Positions 45,680 to 55,261 are shown, counted from the stretch's first letter. The stretch is 64,000 nucleotides of DNA from Nakamurella endophytica (GCF_014646215.1 NZ_BMNA01000001.1:699260-763259), one strand, 5' to 3'. Numbers and translations are program-made. Notes: generated by a model from the sequence alone, not told the origin.

Positions 45680-46524
45680 TCACCGGCGCGGGAGCCCGCC
45701 GCCCCGCAGGATGCGGTCGGTCAGCTCGGCGAACGCCTCGCGGACGGCCGAGGGACGGTCGATCCACGGCCAGTGCCCGGCTCCGGGGACGGTCCGGTGC
45801 AGCACGTGATCCCCGTGGAAACGCTCGTCGTCCACAGGGTCTGGGTGACGATCCGGTCCGCTCCCCCGCCGAGGACCAGCGTCGGCAGCGACGCGGGCCA
45901 CCAGGCGGCGGTGTAGGTGCGGTCGAAATGCCGGTCGGACCAGTCGACGGCACGCCGGTTGTAGGGCATCCGGCCCAGCAGCGCACGACCGGCCTCCAGG
46001 CCGGCCGCGGTGAAGTTCCACGGCGCCGACTCGACCGCCACCCGGGCGAGCCGGGCGTCGGAGGGGTCCTCGACGTACCGCTCCGCCGCTGCGGTGACCC
46101 CCGGCAGGGGGGCGGCCCGGGTCATGGCCTCGTACACCGGCATCCACCGGGCGTCGGGGGCGGTGTCGACGAGGGCGAGACCGCGGATGGATCGCTCCAG
46201 CGACGGCACGGACAGCAGGTACTCGCCGCCCGTGGAGTGACCGACGCACACGGGCTCGCGCACCGCGTCGACCTCCTCCCGGAAGACGCCCGGCCACAGG
46301 GCGTACGGGTCCGGTGGAGCGCCGGGCGCGTCGACGTTCGAGCCGTCGCCGGGCAGATCGACGAGCCAGCTGGTGCCGGGGACGTCGACGACGTCCACCA
46401 GCTCGGCCAGGCTCTCCGAGCCGATGCCCGGCCCGCCCGGCAGGAACAGCCAGTCCGTCGTCCCAGGGTTGCGGCGCGCGGCCCGCAACCGCACTCCCGA
46501 CGGTGTCCAGGTCGGCGCGTCCAC
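45680..46524 (-). pseudogene. Alpha/beta hydrolase gene with a -1 frameshift
   Basis: Start GTG 46524 (GAGGAG upstream) encodes an alpha/beta hydrolase: L-F-L-P-G-G-P-G-I-G, nucleophile C-V-G-H-S-T-G-G, acid Asp region L-V-L-G-G-G-A-D-R-I-V. The frame then turns to nonsense after T-L-W at about 45835, but the next frame continues D-D-E-R-F-H-G-D-H, then P-G-A-G-H-W-P-W-I-D-R, the catalytic-His end, to a stop at 45680. Adding one base to the G pair near 45832-45835 restores one ~280-residue protein. Either a recent pseudogene or an error in the sequence. Confidence 0.75.
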
Positions 46525-46654
46525 GTCTGTCTCCTCGGCCCACGATCCGTGTTCGGTCCGGACGACAGTGGCACCGCACACCGGGGCGCGGACTGCACGG
46601 AATCACCAGTCCGTGCCGCCACCGCCGGCGAACCGGCCGCCGCGGCCACAGGGC

Positions 46655-47866
46655 TCAGCGCGCGGGCTGGCCGCCGACCAGAGCCGCGGCATCCCGGGCG
46701 ATCGCCAGCTCCTCGTCGGTCGGTACCACCAGCACCGCCACCGCGGTCCCGTCGGGCGAGATCCGCCGTGCCTCGCGGGAGGTGGCACCGTTGCGGGCCG
46801 GGTCGACCTCGATGCCCAGCCCGGACAGGCCGTGCGTGACCCTTGCCCGGATCTCCGCGGCGTTCTCGCCGACCCCGGCGGTGAAGGTCAGCGCGTCCAG
46901 TCCGCCGAGCACCGCCAGGTAGGCGCCCACGTACTTGCGGATCCGGTGGCAGTACACGTCCATGGCCAGGTCCGCGTCCGGATCGCCGTCCTGCACCCGC
47001 CGGGTGAGGTCCCGGACGTCGCTGACCCCGGCAAGGCCGAGCAGGCCGGATCGCCGGTTGAGCAGCGTGTCCAGCTCGGCCGGCGACATGCCCTCCTCGC
47101 GCAGCAGGTGCAGCAGGGCCCCGGGATCGACGTCCCCACTACGGGTCCCCATCACCAGTCCCTCGAGAGGGGTGAAGCCCATGGACGTCTCGACCGGCTT
47201 GCCGCCGCGGATGGCGGAGGCGGAGGCGCCGTTGCCCAGGTGCAGCACGATCTGGCGCAGGGATCCGGCGTCCCGGCCCAGGAACTCGGCCACCCGGCCC
47301 GAGACGTACCGGTGCGACGTGCCGTGGAACCCGTACCGGCGCAGCCGGTACCGCTGCGCCACGGTGCGGTCGACGGCGTAGGTGGCGGCCGCGGCGGGCA
47401 GGTCCGCGAAGAACGCCGTGTCGAACACGGCCACCTGCGGCACGCCCGGGAACGCGGCCATCGCCTGCTCGATGCCGGCGGCGTTCGCCGGGTTGTGCAG
47501 CGGCGCGAGGTCGGCCAGGTCGGCGATCCGGCGCAGCACGTCGCGGTCCACCAGGACCGGATCGGTGAACTCCGGGCCGCCGTGCACCACCCGGTGGCCG
47601 ACCGCGGCCAGGCCGTGGCCGTCCAACGGGTGCCCGGACCGGGCGAACAGCTCCTGCATGAGCTCGACGGCCCGGCGGTGGTCCGGCACCGGCCCGGACC
47701 ACTCGGTCGGCTCGCCGCCGGCAGGGGTGTGCCGGGCGTGGCCGCCGTCGTCGTCGCCGATCCGCTCGACGAGCCCGGCGGCCAGGGCGTCGCCGCCGAC
47801 GGGATCCACCAGCTGGTACTTCATCGACGACGAGCCGCAGTTGATCACCAGCACCGGGCGGCTCAC
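46655..47866 (-). CDS. ackA: Acetate kinase
   Basis: Converts acetyl phosphate and ADP to acetate and ATP. The 403-residue protein has V-I-N-C-G-S-S-S-M-K-Y, G-H-R-V-V-H-G-G, F-H-G-T-S-H, H-L-G-N-G-A-S and T-A-G-V-G-E-N, all acetokinase signatures. GTG 47866 overlaps the pta stop by four bases. Confidence 0.96.
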   Translation of the reverse strand: MSRPVLVINCGSSSMKYQLVDPVGGDALAAGLVERIGDDDGGHARHTPAGGEPTEWSGPVPDHRRAVELMQELFARSGHPLDGHGLAAVGHRVVHGGPEFTDPVLVDRDVLRRIADLADLAPLHNPANAAGIEQAMAAFPGVPQVAVFDTAFFADLPAAAATYAVDRTVAQRYRLRRYGFHGTSHRYVSGRVAEFLGRDAGSLRQIVLHLGNGASASAIRGGKPVETSMGFTPLEGLVMGTRSGDVDPGALLHLLREEGMSPAELDTLLNRRSGLLGLAGVSDVRDLTRRVQDGDPDADLAMDVYCHRIRKYVGAYLAVLGGLDALTFTAGVGENAAEIRARVTHGLSGLGIEVDPARNGATSREARRISPDGTAVAVLVVPTDEELAIARDAAALVGGQPAR

Positions 47867-49977
47867 CGGGCCACCTCGGCAGTGCCCGCGCCGGCGGGGA
47901 CTTCGGTCGCGCCGGCGGCCTCGGCCGCCTGGATGGCGGTGATGGCCACGGTGTTCACGATGTCGGCCACCAGGGCTCCTCTGGACAGGTCGTTGACCGG
48001 CTTGTTGAGGCCCTGCAGCACCGGCCCGATGGCCACCGCCCCGGCACTGCGCTGCACGGCCTTGTAGGTGTTGTTGCCGGTGTTCAGGTCCGGGAAGATC
48101 AGCACCGTCGCCCGCCCGGCGACGGCCGACCCCGGCAGCTTCGACCGGGCCACCCCGGCGTCGACCGCGGCGTCGTACTGGATCGGCCCCTCGACGAGCA
48201 GGTCCGGCCGCGCCCGCTTGACCAGATCGGTTGCCGCGCGGACCTTGTCGACGTCCGCGCCGCCGCCGGACGTGCCGGTGGAGTAGGACAGCAGGGCGAC
48301 CCGCGGCTCGATGCCGAACCGCGCCGCCGTCGCGGCCGACGACACCGCGATGTCGGCGAGCTGCTCGGCGGTGGGATCGGGGTTGACGGCGCAGTCGCCG
48401 TAGACCAGCACCCGGTCCGTCAGGCACATCAGGAACACCGACGACACGATGGCCGTCCCCGGTGCCGTCTTGATGATCTCGAAGGACGGCCGGATAGTGT
48501 GCGCCGTGGTGTGCGTCGCTCCCGACACCATGCCGTCGGCCAACCCGAGGTGCACCATCATGGTGCCGAAGTACGAGACGTCGCGCACGGTCTCGCGGGC
48601 CCGTTGCAGCGTCATGCCCTTGGCGGCGCGCAGCCGGGTGTACTCGGCGGCGAACCGCTCCACCAGCTCGGGATCGTCCGGCGACACCACCGCCGCCTCG
48701 GAGATGTCCATGCCGAGAGCGGAAGCCCGTGCCCTGATCGCGGTCTCGTCGCCGAGCAGGGTCAGCCGCGCCACGCCCAGCCGCAGCAGCGTGGCGGTGG
48801 CGGTCAGGATGCGGTCGTCGTCACCCTCGGGCAGGACGATGTGCCGGCGGTCGGCCCGGGCCCGTTCCAGCAACTGGTACTGGAACATCAACGGCGTGAC
48901 CACGCCGGACCGGGCGACGTCGAAGGACTCGAGCAGCGCGGCACCGTCCACGGACTCGGCGAACACCCGCAGGGCGGTCTCGACCTTGACCCGCTGACCC
49001 GCGGTCAGCCGGCCGCGGACGCCGGCGAGCAGCGTGGCCGTCTCGAAGGTGTCGAGGTCGGACAGCAATACCGGCAGGTCGGTCGGGACGCCGTCGAGCA
49101 GCCGCGTCACCGACTCGGGCGGCGGGTACCCGCCCGTCAGCACGATCGCCGACAGGTGCGGGAAGGTGCCCGACTGGTGGGCCAGCACCAGCCCGGGCAG
49201 CAGGTCCGGCCGGTCGCCGGGGGCGATGACCGTGGCGTCCGGGTGCAGCCGGGTCAGCACGTTGGGCAGCGACATCGCGGCGACGACGAAGCCCAGCGCG
49301 ACGCGGTCCAGCCACTGCGGGTTGCCGCTGATCATCCGGCCGCCGCAGGCCGCCATCAGCCGACCCACGGTGGGCGCCGACAGCAGCGGGATCTCCGGGA
49401 TGACCGAGACGGGCCAGGTGCTGCCCTCACCCAGCGCCTGCCGGACCTCGTCGACGTCGGCGTCCGCCACCCGGTTGGCGATCACCGCGACCGGGTGCGC
49501 GTGCGCCGCGGCGAGTTCCATGCGGGCGACGTCCGCCGTGGTGCGGATCTCCGCCGGTGTCCGCGACCGGCCGTGCACCACCAGCACCACCGGGGTGCCG
49601 AGGTTGGCGGCCACCCGGGCGTTGAACGCGAGCTCGCTGGGCGTCGAGACGTCGGTGTAGTCGCTGCCGAGCACGACCAGCACGTCGAACCGGGTGGACA
49701 GCTCCCGGAAGCGACGGACGATCTCGCCCAGCGCGGTGTCGGGATCCCGGTGCATGGCCTCGTAGGTGACGCCGAGGGCGTCGGCGTAGTCCTGCCGGAC
49801 CAGCGGGTGCGACAGCAAGAGCTCGACGACCAGGTCGGTCTCCGTGGCGGACGCCGCGAGCGGCCGGAACACCCCGACCCGGCCCACCCGCCGGGTGAGC
49901 AGGTCCACCACGCCCAACGCCACCGTGGACTTGCCCGAGTCACCCTCCGGCGAGGCGATGTACACGCTGCGGGCCAC
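47863..49977 (-). CDS. pta: Phosphate acetyltransferase
   Basis: Three-domain, 704-residue PTA that makes acetyl phosphate from acetyl-CoA. An N-terminal BioD-like P-loop domain (S-P-E-G-D-S-G-K-S-T, about 9-18), a DRTGG domain and the C-terminal PTA catalytic domain (from about 375; V-L-P-E-G-D-D-D-R, G-M-V-S-G-A-T-H-T-T) are present. Followed by ackA. GTG 49977 has no Shine-Dalgarno; TAGCCT seven bases upstream suggests a leaderless mRNA. Confidence 0.95.
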   Translation of the reverse strand: MARSVYIASPEGDSGKSTVALGVVDLLTRRVGRVGVFRPLAASATETDLVVELLLSHPLVRQDYADALGVTYEAMHRDPDTALGEIVRRFRELSTRFDVLVVLGSDYTDVSTPSELAFNARVAANLGTPVVLVVHGRSRTPAEIRTTADVARMELAAAHAHPVAVIANRVADADVDEVRQALGEGSTWPVSVIPEIPLLSAPTVGRLMAACGGRMISGNPQWLDRVALGFVVAAMSLPNVLTRLHPDATVIAPGDRPDLLPGLVLAHQSGTFPHLSAIVLTGGYPPPESVTRLLDGVPTDLPVLLSDLDTFETATLLAGVRGRLTAGQRVKVETALRVFAESVDGAALLESFDVARSGVVTPLMFQYQLLERARADRRHIVLPEGDDDRILTATATLLRLGVARLTLLGDETAIRARASALGMDISEAAVVSPDDPELVERFAAEYTRLRAAKGMTLQRARETVRDVSYFGTMMVHLGLADGMVSGATHTTAHTIRPSFEIIKTAPGTAIVSSVFLMCLTDRVLVYGDCAVNPDPTAEQLADIAVSSAATAARFGIEPRVALLSYSTGTSGGGADVDKVRAATDLVKRARPDLLVEGPIQYDAAVDAGVARSKLPGSAVAGRATVLIFPDLNTGNNTYKAVQRSAGAVAIGPVLQGLNKPVNDLSRGALVADIVNTVAITAIQAAEAAGATEVPAGAGTAEVAR

Positions 49978-50135
49978 CCGCCCAGGCTAGGGCACCGCCC
50001 GTCGCGGCGGCCGACCCGCGAGCCCAGCCGCAGCCCGCCCGCTGCCGCCGGTCCCCTGCCCGACGGACCCGTCTCCGCCCGACCGTGCACAACGACCCCC
50101 CTTCGAGCACTGCGGACAGCGTTATTCATCAAGCG

Positions 50136-50187
50136 TTGACTTCCGGGGCATCGAGCGAGACAGTGAACTCATCAACCGACAAGTTCA
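50136..50187 (+). promoter_or_regulatory. Promoter and inverted repeat before the ABC/TetR operon
   Basis: TTGACT (50136-50141) and GACAGT (50159-50164) are 17 bases apart; TGAAC (50164-50168) and GTTCA (50183-50187) form an inverted repeat just downstream. The area is AT-rich for this genome. The TetR protein encoded third in the operon is the likely ligand of the repeat. Confidence 0.45.
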
Positions 50188-50216
50188 TGCCCTGCGGGGC
50201 AGGAGGGTGGGCGACC

Positions 50217-50969
50217 ATGGACGCCATCGAGGTGGACGCAGTGGTGGTGCGGCGGGACCGGCACGGCCCGCCGGCGCTGGACGGCATCACGGCCCGGGTC
50301 GCCGCGGGTCGGGTGACCGGGCTGCTCGGGCCGTCCGGCGCGGGCAAGACGACGCTGCTGCGCGTCGTCGTCGGCGTGCAGCGGTGGAGCGCAGGCTCGG
50401 TCCGGGTCCTCGGGCTGCCGGCGGGATCCCCCGCGCTGCGATCGCGGATCGGCTACCTGACGCAGGCGGCGGCCGTGTACGCGGACCTCACGGTCGCCGA
50501 GAACGTCCGCTACTTCGCCGCCCTGGCGGGTGCGGCGCCCGGGGCCGTGGTCGAGGTGCTCGACGAGGTGGGCATGGCACGGTGGGCCGACCGGCTCGCC
50601 GGCGCGCTGTCCGGCGGCCAGCGGGCGAGGGTCAGCCTGGCGTGCGCCCTCGTGGGGCGGCCGGACCTGCTGGTGCTGGACGAACCGACGGTCGGCCAGG
50701 ACCCGGTGCTGCGGGACGAGCTGTGGCGCAGCTTCCGCGCCCGTGCGGCGGCCGGCGCCACGGTGCTGGTGTCCAGCCACGTCATGGACGAGGCGGCGCG
50801 GTGCGACGACCTGCTGCTGGTGCGGGACGGCCGGGTGCTGGCGTCCGGAACGCCGGGATCGGTGATGGCCCAGGCCGGCGAGACCGACATGGACAGCGCG
50901 TTCCTGACCCTGATCCGCCGGCAGCAGCAGCGGACCCCCGTCGGCGCCACGTCCGGGAGCACGTCATGA
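50217..50969 (+). CDS. ABC transporter ATP-binding protein
   Basis: ATPase of 250 residues (DRA/CcmA type): Walker A G-P-S-G-A-G-K-T-T at 38-46, signature L-S-G-G-Q at 131-135, L-L-V-L-D-E-P-T-V-G-Q-D. It drives the permease encoded next (4-base overlap). ATG 50217 follows AGGAGGG. Systems of this kind export drugs or lipids; cargo unknown. Confidence 0.93.
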   Translation: MDAIEVDAVVVRRDRHGPPALDGITARVAAGRVTGLLGPSGAGKTTLLRVVVGVQRWSAGSVRVLGLPAGSPALRSRIGYLTQAAAVYADLTVAENVRYFAALAGAAPGAVVEVLDEVGMARWADRLAGALSGGQRARVSLACALVGRPDLLVLDEPTVGQDPVLRDELWRSFRARAAAGATVLVSSHVMDEAARCDDLLLVRDGRVLASGTPGSVMAQAGETDMDSAFLTLIRRQQQRTPVGATSGSTS

Positions 50970-51697
50970 GCGCCGCCGTCGTGCCGGCGACGGCCGGACG
51001 GGTGCTGCGCCAGCTGCGGCACGACCGCCGCACCGTGGCCCTGCTGGTCCTGGTGCCGCTGCTGCTGCTCGGCCTGCTGCGCTGGATGTTCCAGGAGGAG
51101 CCCGGGGCGTTCGACCGGGTGGCCCCGATCATGGTCGCCGTCTTCCCGTTCACCGTCATGTTCCTGGTGACCAGCATCGCCATGCTGCGCGAGCGCACCA
51201 CCGGCACCCTCGAGCGGCTGATGACGACACGGACCCGGCCCGCCGAGCTCATCGCCGGCTACGCGCTCGCCTTCGCGGTGGCGGCGTCGGTCCAGGCCGG
51301 CAGCATGGTGACCGTCGCGCTCGCGGTGTTCGGGCTGGACGGTGCCGGTCCGGCCGCAGCGCTGGTCGGGGTCGCGGAGCTGACCGCGCTGCTCGGCGTC
51401 GGGCTGGGGCTGCTCGCGTCGGCCTTCTCCCGCACGGAGTTCCAGGCGGTGCAGATGCTGCCGGTCGTCGTCATTCCGCAGCTGCTGCTGTGCGGGCTGT
51501 TCGTGCCGCGGGAGTCGATGTCCTCGGTCCTGCACGCGGTGTCGGACGCCCTGCCGCTGTCCTACGCCGTCCAGGCGATCCAGCGCTCCGCCGGACCCGA
51601 CACGGCCGGCCTGTGGCGGGACGTCTGCATCCTCGCCGGGTGTGTGATCCTGGCACTGGCCCTCGCAGCGGCCACGATGCGGAGGCGGACGAGATGA
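50966..51697 (+). CDS. ABC-2 type transporter permease
   Basis: A 243-residue ABC-2 permease with six helices; the conserved T-G-T-L-E-R-L-M-T-T-R-T-R-P loop and L-C-G-L-F-V-P-R-E motif are visible. Partner of the upstream ATPase; overlaps it and the TetR gene by four bases each. Confidence 0.92.
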   Translation: MSAAVVPATAGRVLRQLRHDRRTVALLVLVPLLLLGLLRWMFQEEPGAFDRVAPIMVAVFPFTVMFLVTSIAMLRERTTGTLERLMTTRTRPAELIAGYALAFAVAASVQAGSMVTVALAVFGLDGAGPAAALVGVAELTALLGVGLGLLASAFSRTEFQAVQMLPVVVIPQLLLCGLFVPRESMSSVLHAVSDALPLSYAVQAIQRSAGPDTAGLWRDVCILAGCVILALALAAATMRRRTR

Positions 51698-52332
51698 CCA
51701 CGGTCCGGGTCGGCCAGCACCCCGCGGTGCGCGGCCGGACCGGACGCCGGCCGGGCAATCCCGACACCCGGCAGGCGATCCTGGACGCTGCGGCCGGCGA
51801 GTTCGCCCGGAGCGGGTACGGCGGCGCCACCATGCGCGGCATCGCCGCCGCCGCCGGCGTCGACACGGCCCTGCTGCACCACTACTGGGGTTCCAAGAAC
51901 GCCCTGTTCATGGCCGCCGTCCAGGCGCCGATCGACCCGGCCGACATCGCCCGCCGGCTCGCGCAGGGCGAGATCTCCGACCTCGGTCGACGGCTGCTGT
52001 CCACGCTGCTCGAGCAGTGGGAGTCGCCGGCCGGTCCGGCGCTGCTGGCGCTGGTGCGGTCGGCGCTGGGCGACGCCTCGACCGCCCGGATGCTCCGCGA
52101 GTTCGTCGTCTCCCAGGTCGTGGTCAAGCTGCTGCGCACCTACCGGGTGCCCGACGACGAGGCCGCCCTGCGCGGCGCGCTGGTCGTCTCCCAGGTGCTC
52201 GGGGTGATCACCGCGAGGTACGTGGTCGGTGTCGAGCCGCTGGCCTCCCTGCCGCCCGAGGCGGTGGTGGCGGCCGTGGCGCCGACCCTGCAGCGCTACA
52301 TCGACGGCGACGTGACGGGCGCCGGCGGGTGA
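51694..52332 (+). CDS. TetR family regulator
   Basis: A 212-residue TetR protein: R-Q-A-I-L-D-A-A-A-G-E-F-A-R-S-G-Y-G-G-A-T and I-A-A-A-A-G-V-D-T-A-L-L-H-H-Y-W-G-S-K. Third gene in the operon, so it likely controls the unit from within through the promoter repeat at 50164-50187. Confidence 0.92.
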   Translation: MTTVRVGQHPAVRGRTGRRPGNPDTRQAILDAAAGEFARSGYGGATMRGIAAAAGVDTALLHHYWGSKNALFMAAVQAPIDPADIARRLAQGEISDLGRRLLSTLLEQWESPAGPALLALVRSALGDASTARMLREFVVSQVVVKLLRTYRVPDDEAALRGALVVSQVLGVITARYVVGVEPLASLPPEAVVAAVAPTLQRYIDGDVTGAGG

Positions 52333-53669
52333 ACACGGCGGCGGACCACGGGACCGCGGACGCCACGGGACCGGCCGGCGGCGCACCCGCGCAGGGACCG
52401 GACGGCCGGGACGCGCCAGCACCGGCGGCCCCCGACGCCGCGGGCAGCCACCCGTGGCGGCCGCGGGCGCGCAGGACCGCCCGGGGCGCCGGGCCCGTCC
52501 GGACCGGGGGGTCGGGACCCGAAAACCCGGCCGCGGCGACACGGACGTCGGCCGGAGCCGACGCGGAGGTCCAGGCCCGAGCCACCCTGGTCGAGGACGA
52601 GGTCGAGCGCGAGGTCGAGGAGGAGCTGGGCGACGCCGGGCGCCCCCACCGCCGGCCCTGGTGGCAGCACGCCCTGCGGCTGGCCGCGCTCGTGGTCGTC
52701 GCGGTGGTCGTCGTGGCGGTGCTCCGCGACAAGGTCCCGTCCCCGCACGAGGTCCTGCTGGCCTTCCGCACGGCCGACTGGGGATGGGTGGTCGCCGCCT
52801 TCGTGCTGCAGCTGGCCTCGATCGGCATGCTGATCCGCCAGCAGCGGCGGCTGCTGCGCGCGTTCGGCGTCCCGGTCCCGCTGTCCCGGGTCTTCGCGAT
52901 CACCTACTCCAGCACCGCGATCTCGATGAGCATGCCGGCGGGCAGCGCCCTCGGGGCCGGCTACTCCTACCGGCAGTACCGCAAGAACGGGGCGAGTGCG
53001 GCCACGGCGGCCGCGGTGCTGCTGCTCTCGGGAGTGCTGTCCCTGCTGGCGCTCATCCTGCTGTACCTGATCGGCCTCGGGCTCTCGGCCAGCGGCCGGA
53101 TCGCCAGTCTCGGCGGCGACAACCCCGTCCTCGCGGTGGTGCTCGGTGTGCTGGTGGTGGCGGTGATCGTCGGAGCGGCGGTGTGGCTGAGCCGCCGGTC
53201 GGGGCGGATCGACCCGCGGCCGCCGGCGACGCCGCGGCTGGACCGGTGGGGCGTGGGCCACCCGAGGACCGCGGCCGTGCTGCGGCAGGTGCTGCTGACC
53301 GGTCGCCGGGCTGCGCGGGTCGAGCCGCACGACTGGCGGCTGGCCCTGCTGACCTCGGCCCTCAACTGGGGACTGGATCTGGCCTGCCTCTGGGCCAGCT
53401 GCCTGGCGTTCGAGATCGATCTGAACCTGTTCCGCGTCGCGCTGATCTACCTCGGCGTCCAGGTCATCCGGCAGATCCCGATCACGCCCGGCGGTGTCGG
53501 GGTGATCGAGGCGTCGCTGCTCGCCGCGCTCGTCGCCGCGGGTGCCGCCAACGCCCCGGCCGCGGCGGCGGTGCTCGTCTACCGGCTGTTCGCCGCGTGG
53601 ATGATCATTCCGATCGGCTTCGTGATGCTGGCGTTGCTGCGCCGCCGCCCGGGCCGCCGGGAGAGCTGA
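52329..53669 (+). CDS. UPF0104 / LPG-synthase-like membrane protein
   Basis: A 446-residue membrane protein of PF03706 (lysylphosphatidylglycerol synthase TM region). A disordered acidic/Ala-rich leader of about 115 residues precedes eight or so helices; the family motif N-W-G-L-D (after L-T-S-A-L) and I-P-I-T-P-G-G-V-G-V-I-E are present. The catalytic aminoacyltransferase domain of MprF is lacking, so it is more likely a flippase. GTG overlaps the TetR stop. Confidence 0.85.
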   Translation: MNTAADHGTADATGPAGGAPAQGPDGRDAPAPAAPDAAGSHPWRPRARRTARGAGPVRTGGSGPENPAAATRTSAGADAEVQARATLVEDEVEREVEEELGDAGRPHRRPWWQHALRLAALVVVAVVVVAVLRDKVPSPHEVLLAFRTADWGWVVAAFVLQLASIGMLIRQQRRLLRAFGVPVPLSRVFAITYSSTAISMSMPAGSALGAGYSYRQYRKNGASAATAAAVLLLSGVLSLLALILLYLIGLGLSASGRIASLGGDNPVLAVVLGVLVVAVIVGAAVWLSRRSGRIDPRPPATPRLDRWGVGHPRTAAVLRQVLLTGRRAARVEPHDWRLALLTSALNWGLDLACLWASCLAFEIDLNLFRVALIYLGVQVIRQIPITPGGVGVIEASLLAALVAAGAANAPAAAAVLVYRLFAAWMIIPIGFVMLALLRRRPGRRES

Positions 53670-53791
53670 CCGCGACACGGCCGCACCGGCGCGCCGTCGG
53701 CTCCGGTCGGTGTTCGTGCTCCGACCGGCTCCTCCCTGCCGGCCCGCGGCGTCGTGCGGTCCGCGGTCCGGCCGGCACCTACTCTGCTGCC

Positions 53792-55141
53792 ATGAGCACC
53801 CCCGCCCGCACGGGTGGACCCGGTGGCCCGGCCACCCGCCGACAGGTCGTCGCCTGGGGACTGTGGGACTGGGGGTCGTCCGGCTTCAACACCGTGATCG
53901 TCACCTTCGTCTTTTCGGTGTACCTGACGTCCTCGGTGGGCGAGCACCTACCGGGCTCGGTGTCGGCCAGCACCTGGTACGGCATCTCGGTCGGCATCGC
54001 CGGCCTGCTGATCGCCGTGCTGGCGCCGGTCACCGGGCAGCAGGGCGACGCCGGCGGCCACCGCCGGCGGTCGCTGGCCGTGTTCTCGGCCCTGATCACC
54101 GCGTGCATCGTCGGGCTGTTCTGGGTGCACGACGAGCCGTCGTACTTCGTCCTGGGCGCCGCCCTCATCGGGCTCGGGTCGGTGTTCTTCGAGATCGGCG
54201 CGGTGTTCTACAACGCCATGCTGCGGCAGATCTCGACGCCGGCGACGATCGGCCGGGTCTCCGGGTTCGGCTGGTCGATGGGCTACTTCGGCGGCATCAT
54301 CCTGCTGCTGTTCGTCTACTTCGGCTTCATCTCCGGCGACGGCGCCGTCCAGGGCTTCTTCGGCGTCAGCTCCGAGGACGCCTTCAACATCCGGGTCGTC
54401 GCGCTGGTGGCTGCCGCCTGGTTCGGGCTGTTCGCCCTGCCGGTGCTGTTCGCGGTGCCGGAGATCCGCCCGGGACCGGCGCAGCGGCGACGCGGGATCC
54501 TGGCCGCCTACCGGTTGCTGTTCGCGGACATCGCGGTGCTGTGGCGCACGGACCGCCAGGCCGCGGTGTTCCTCCTCGCCAGCGCGGTGTTCCGGGACGG
54601 GCTGGCCGGCGTCTTCCACTTCGGCGCCATCCTGGCCGGCACGGTCTACGGCATCGCCGCCGACCAGGTGCTCATCTTCGGTGTGGCGGCCAACGTCACC
54701 GCCGCCCTCGGGGCGGTCGGTGCCGGCTTCCTGGACGACCGGTTCGGTCCCCGCCGGGTGATCGTCGGCTCGCTGGTCGGGCTGCTGGTCTCCGGCACCG
54801 TGCTGCTCTTCCTGTCCGGTCCCGCGGCGTTCTGGGTGTTCGGGTTGCTGCTGACGCTGTTCGTCGGGCCGGCCCAGTCGGCGTCCCGCACCTACCTGGC
54901 CCGGTCGACGCCGCCCGGCCGGGAGAGCGAGCTGTTCGGCCTCTACGCAACCACCGGCCGGGCCGTGTCGTTCCTGTCGCCGCTGCTGTTCGCGCTCTTC
55001 GCCGGCGTGTTCGCGGCCGACCGCGCCGGCATCGTCGGGATCCTGCTGGTGCTGGCCGTCGGTCTGGTGCTGGTGCTGCCGCTGCGTGACCCGGTGGACA
55101 AGGCCGTCCCGGCCGGCCCGGTCGCCACCGACCGGCACTGA
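53792..55141 (+). CDS. MFS transporter of the UMF1 (Atg22-like) type
   Basis: A 449-residue major facilitator with about 12 helices. W-G-L-W-D-W-G-S-S-G-F-N-T-V-I and S-G-F-G-W-S-M-G-Y-F-G-G are UMF1 marks. It probably exports small molecules such as amino acids or sugars; the cargo is not known. The C-terminal tail and the sequence after the stop consist of 10-bp quasi repeats. Confidence 0.88.
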   Translation: MSTPARTGGPGGPATRRQVVAWGLWDWGSSGFNTVIVTFVFSVYLTSSVGEHLPGSVSASTWYGISVGIAGLLIAVLAPVTGQQGDAGGHRRRSLAVFSALITACIVGLFWVHDEPSYFVLGAALIGLGSVFFEIGAVFYNAMLRQISTPATIGRVSGFGWSMGYFGGIILLLFVYFGFISGDGAVQGFFGVSSEDAFNIRVVALVAAAWFGLFALPVLFAVPEIRPGPAQRRRGILAAYRLLFADIAVLWRTDRQAAVFLLASAVFRDGLAGVFHFGAILAGTVYGIAADQVLIFGVAANVTAALGAVGAGFLDDRFGPRRVIVGSLVGLLVSGTVLLFLSGPAAFWVFGLLLTLFVGPAQSASRTYLARSTPPGRESELFGLYATTGRAVSFLSPLLFALFAGVFAADRAGIVGILLVLAVGLVLVLPLRDPVDKAVPAGPVATDRH

Positions 55142-55185
55142 GCGGCACTGATCGGGACCGACCGGCACCGACCGGGACCGACCCG
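55131..55185. repeat. 10-bp quasi-tandem repeat at the end of the MFS gene
   Basis: Five and a half units of the kind accggcactg / accgggaccg run through the MFS stop codon into the space before the photoreceptor gene. Confidence 0.8.
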
Positions 55186-55198
55186 TTCGGCACGGACT

Positions 55199-55216
55199 AC
55201 CACCCCTAGGGGTGGT
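55199..55216. promoter_or_regulatory. 18-bp perfect palindrome before the photoreceptor gene
   Basis: ACCACCCCTAGGGGTGGT is fully self-complementary with no loop, 46 bases before the ATG at 55262. It is better as a DNA operator than as an RNA hairpin. The core ACCCCTAGGGGT resembles GC-tract operators such as those of CsoR, but no copper or CsoR gene is near. Confidence 0.6.
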
Positions 55217-55261
55217 GCGAGCGTCTTGATCCGGCGTGCGTGCGCGTGATGAGGTGAACTA

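Noticed and set aside
55199..55216. Terminator for the MFS gene
   Set aside because: The palindrome has no loop and no T run, so it would fold poorly as RNA; an operator is more likely.
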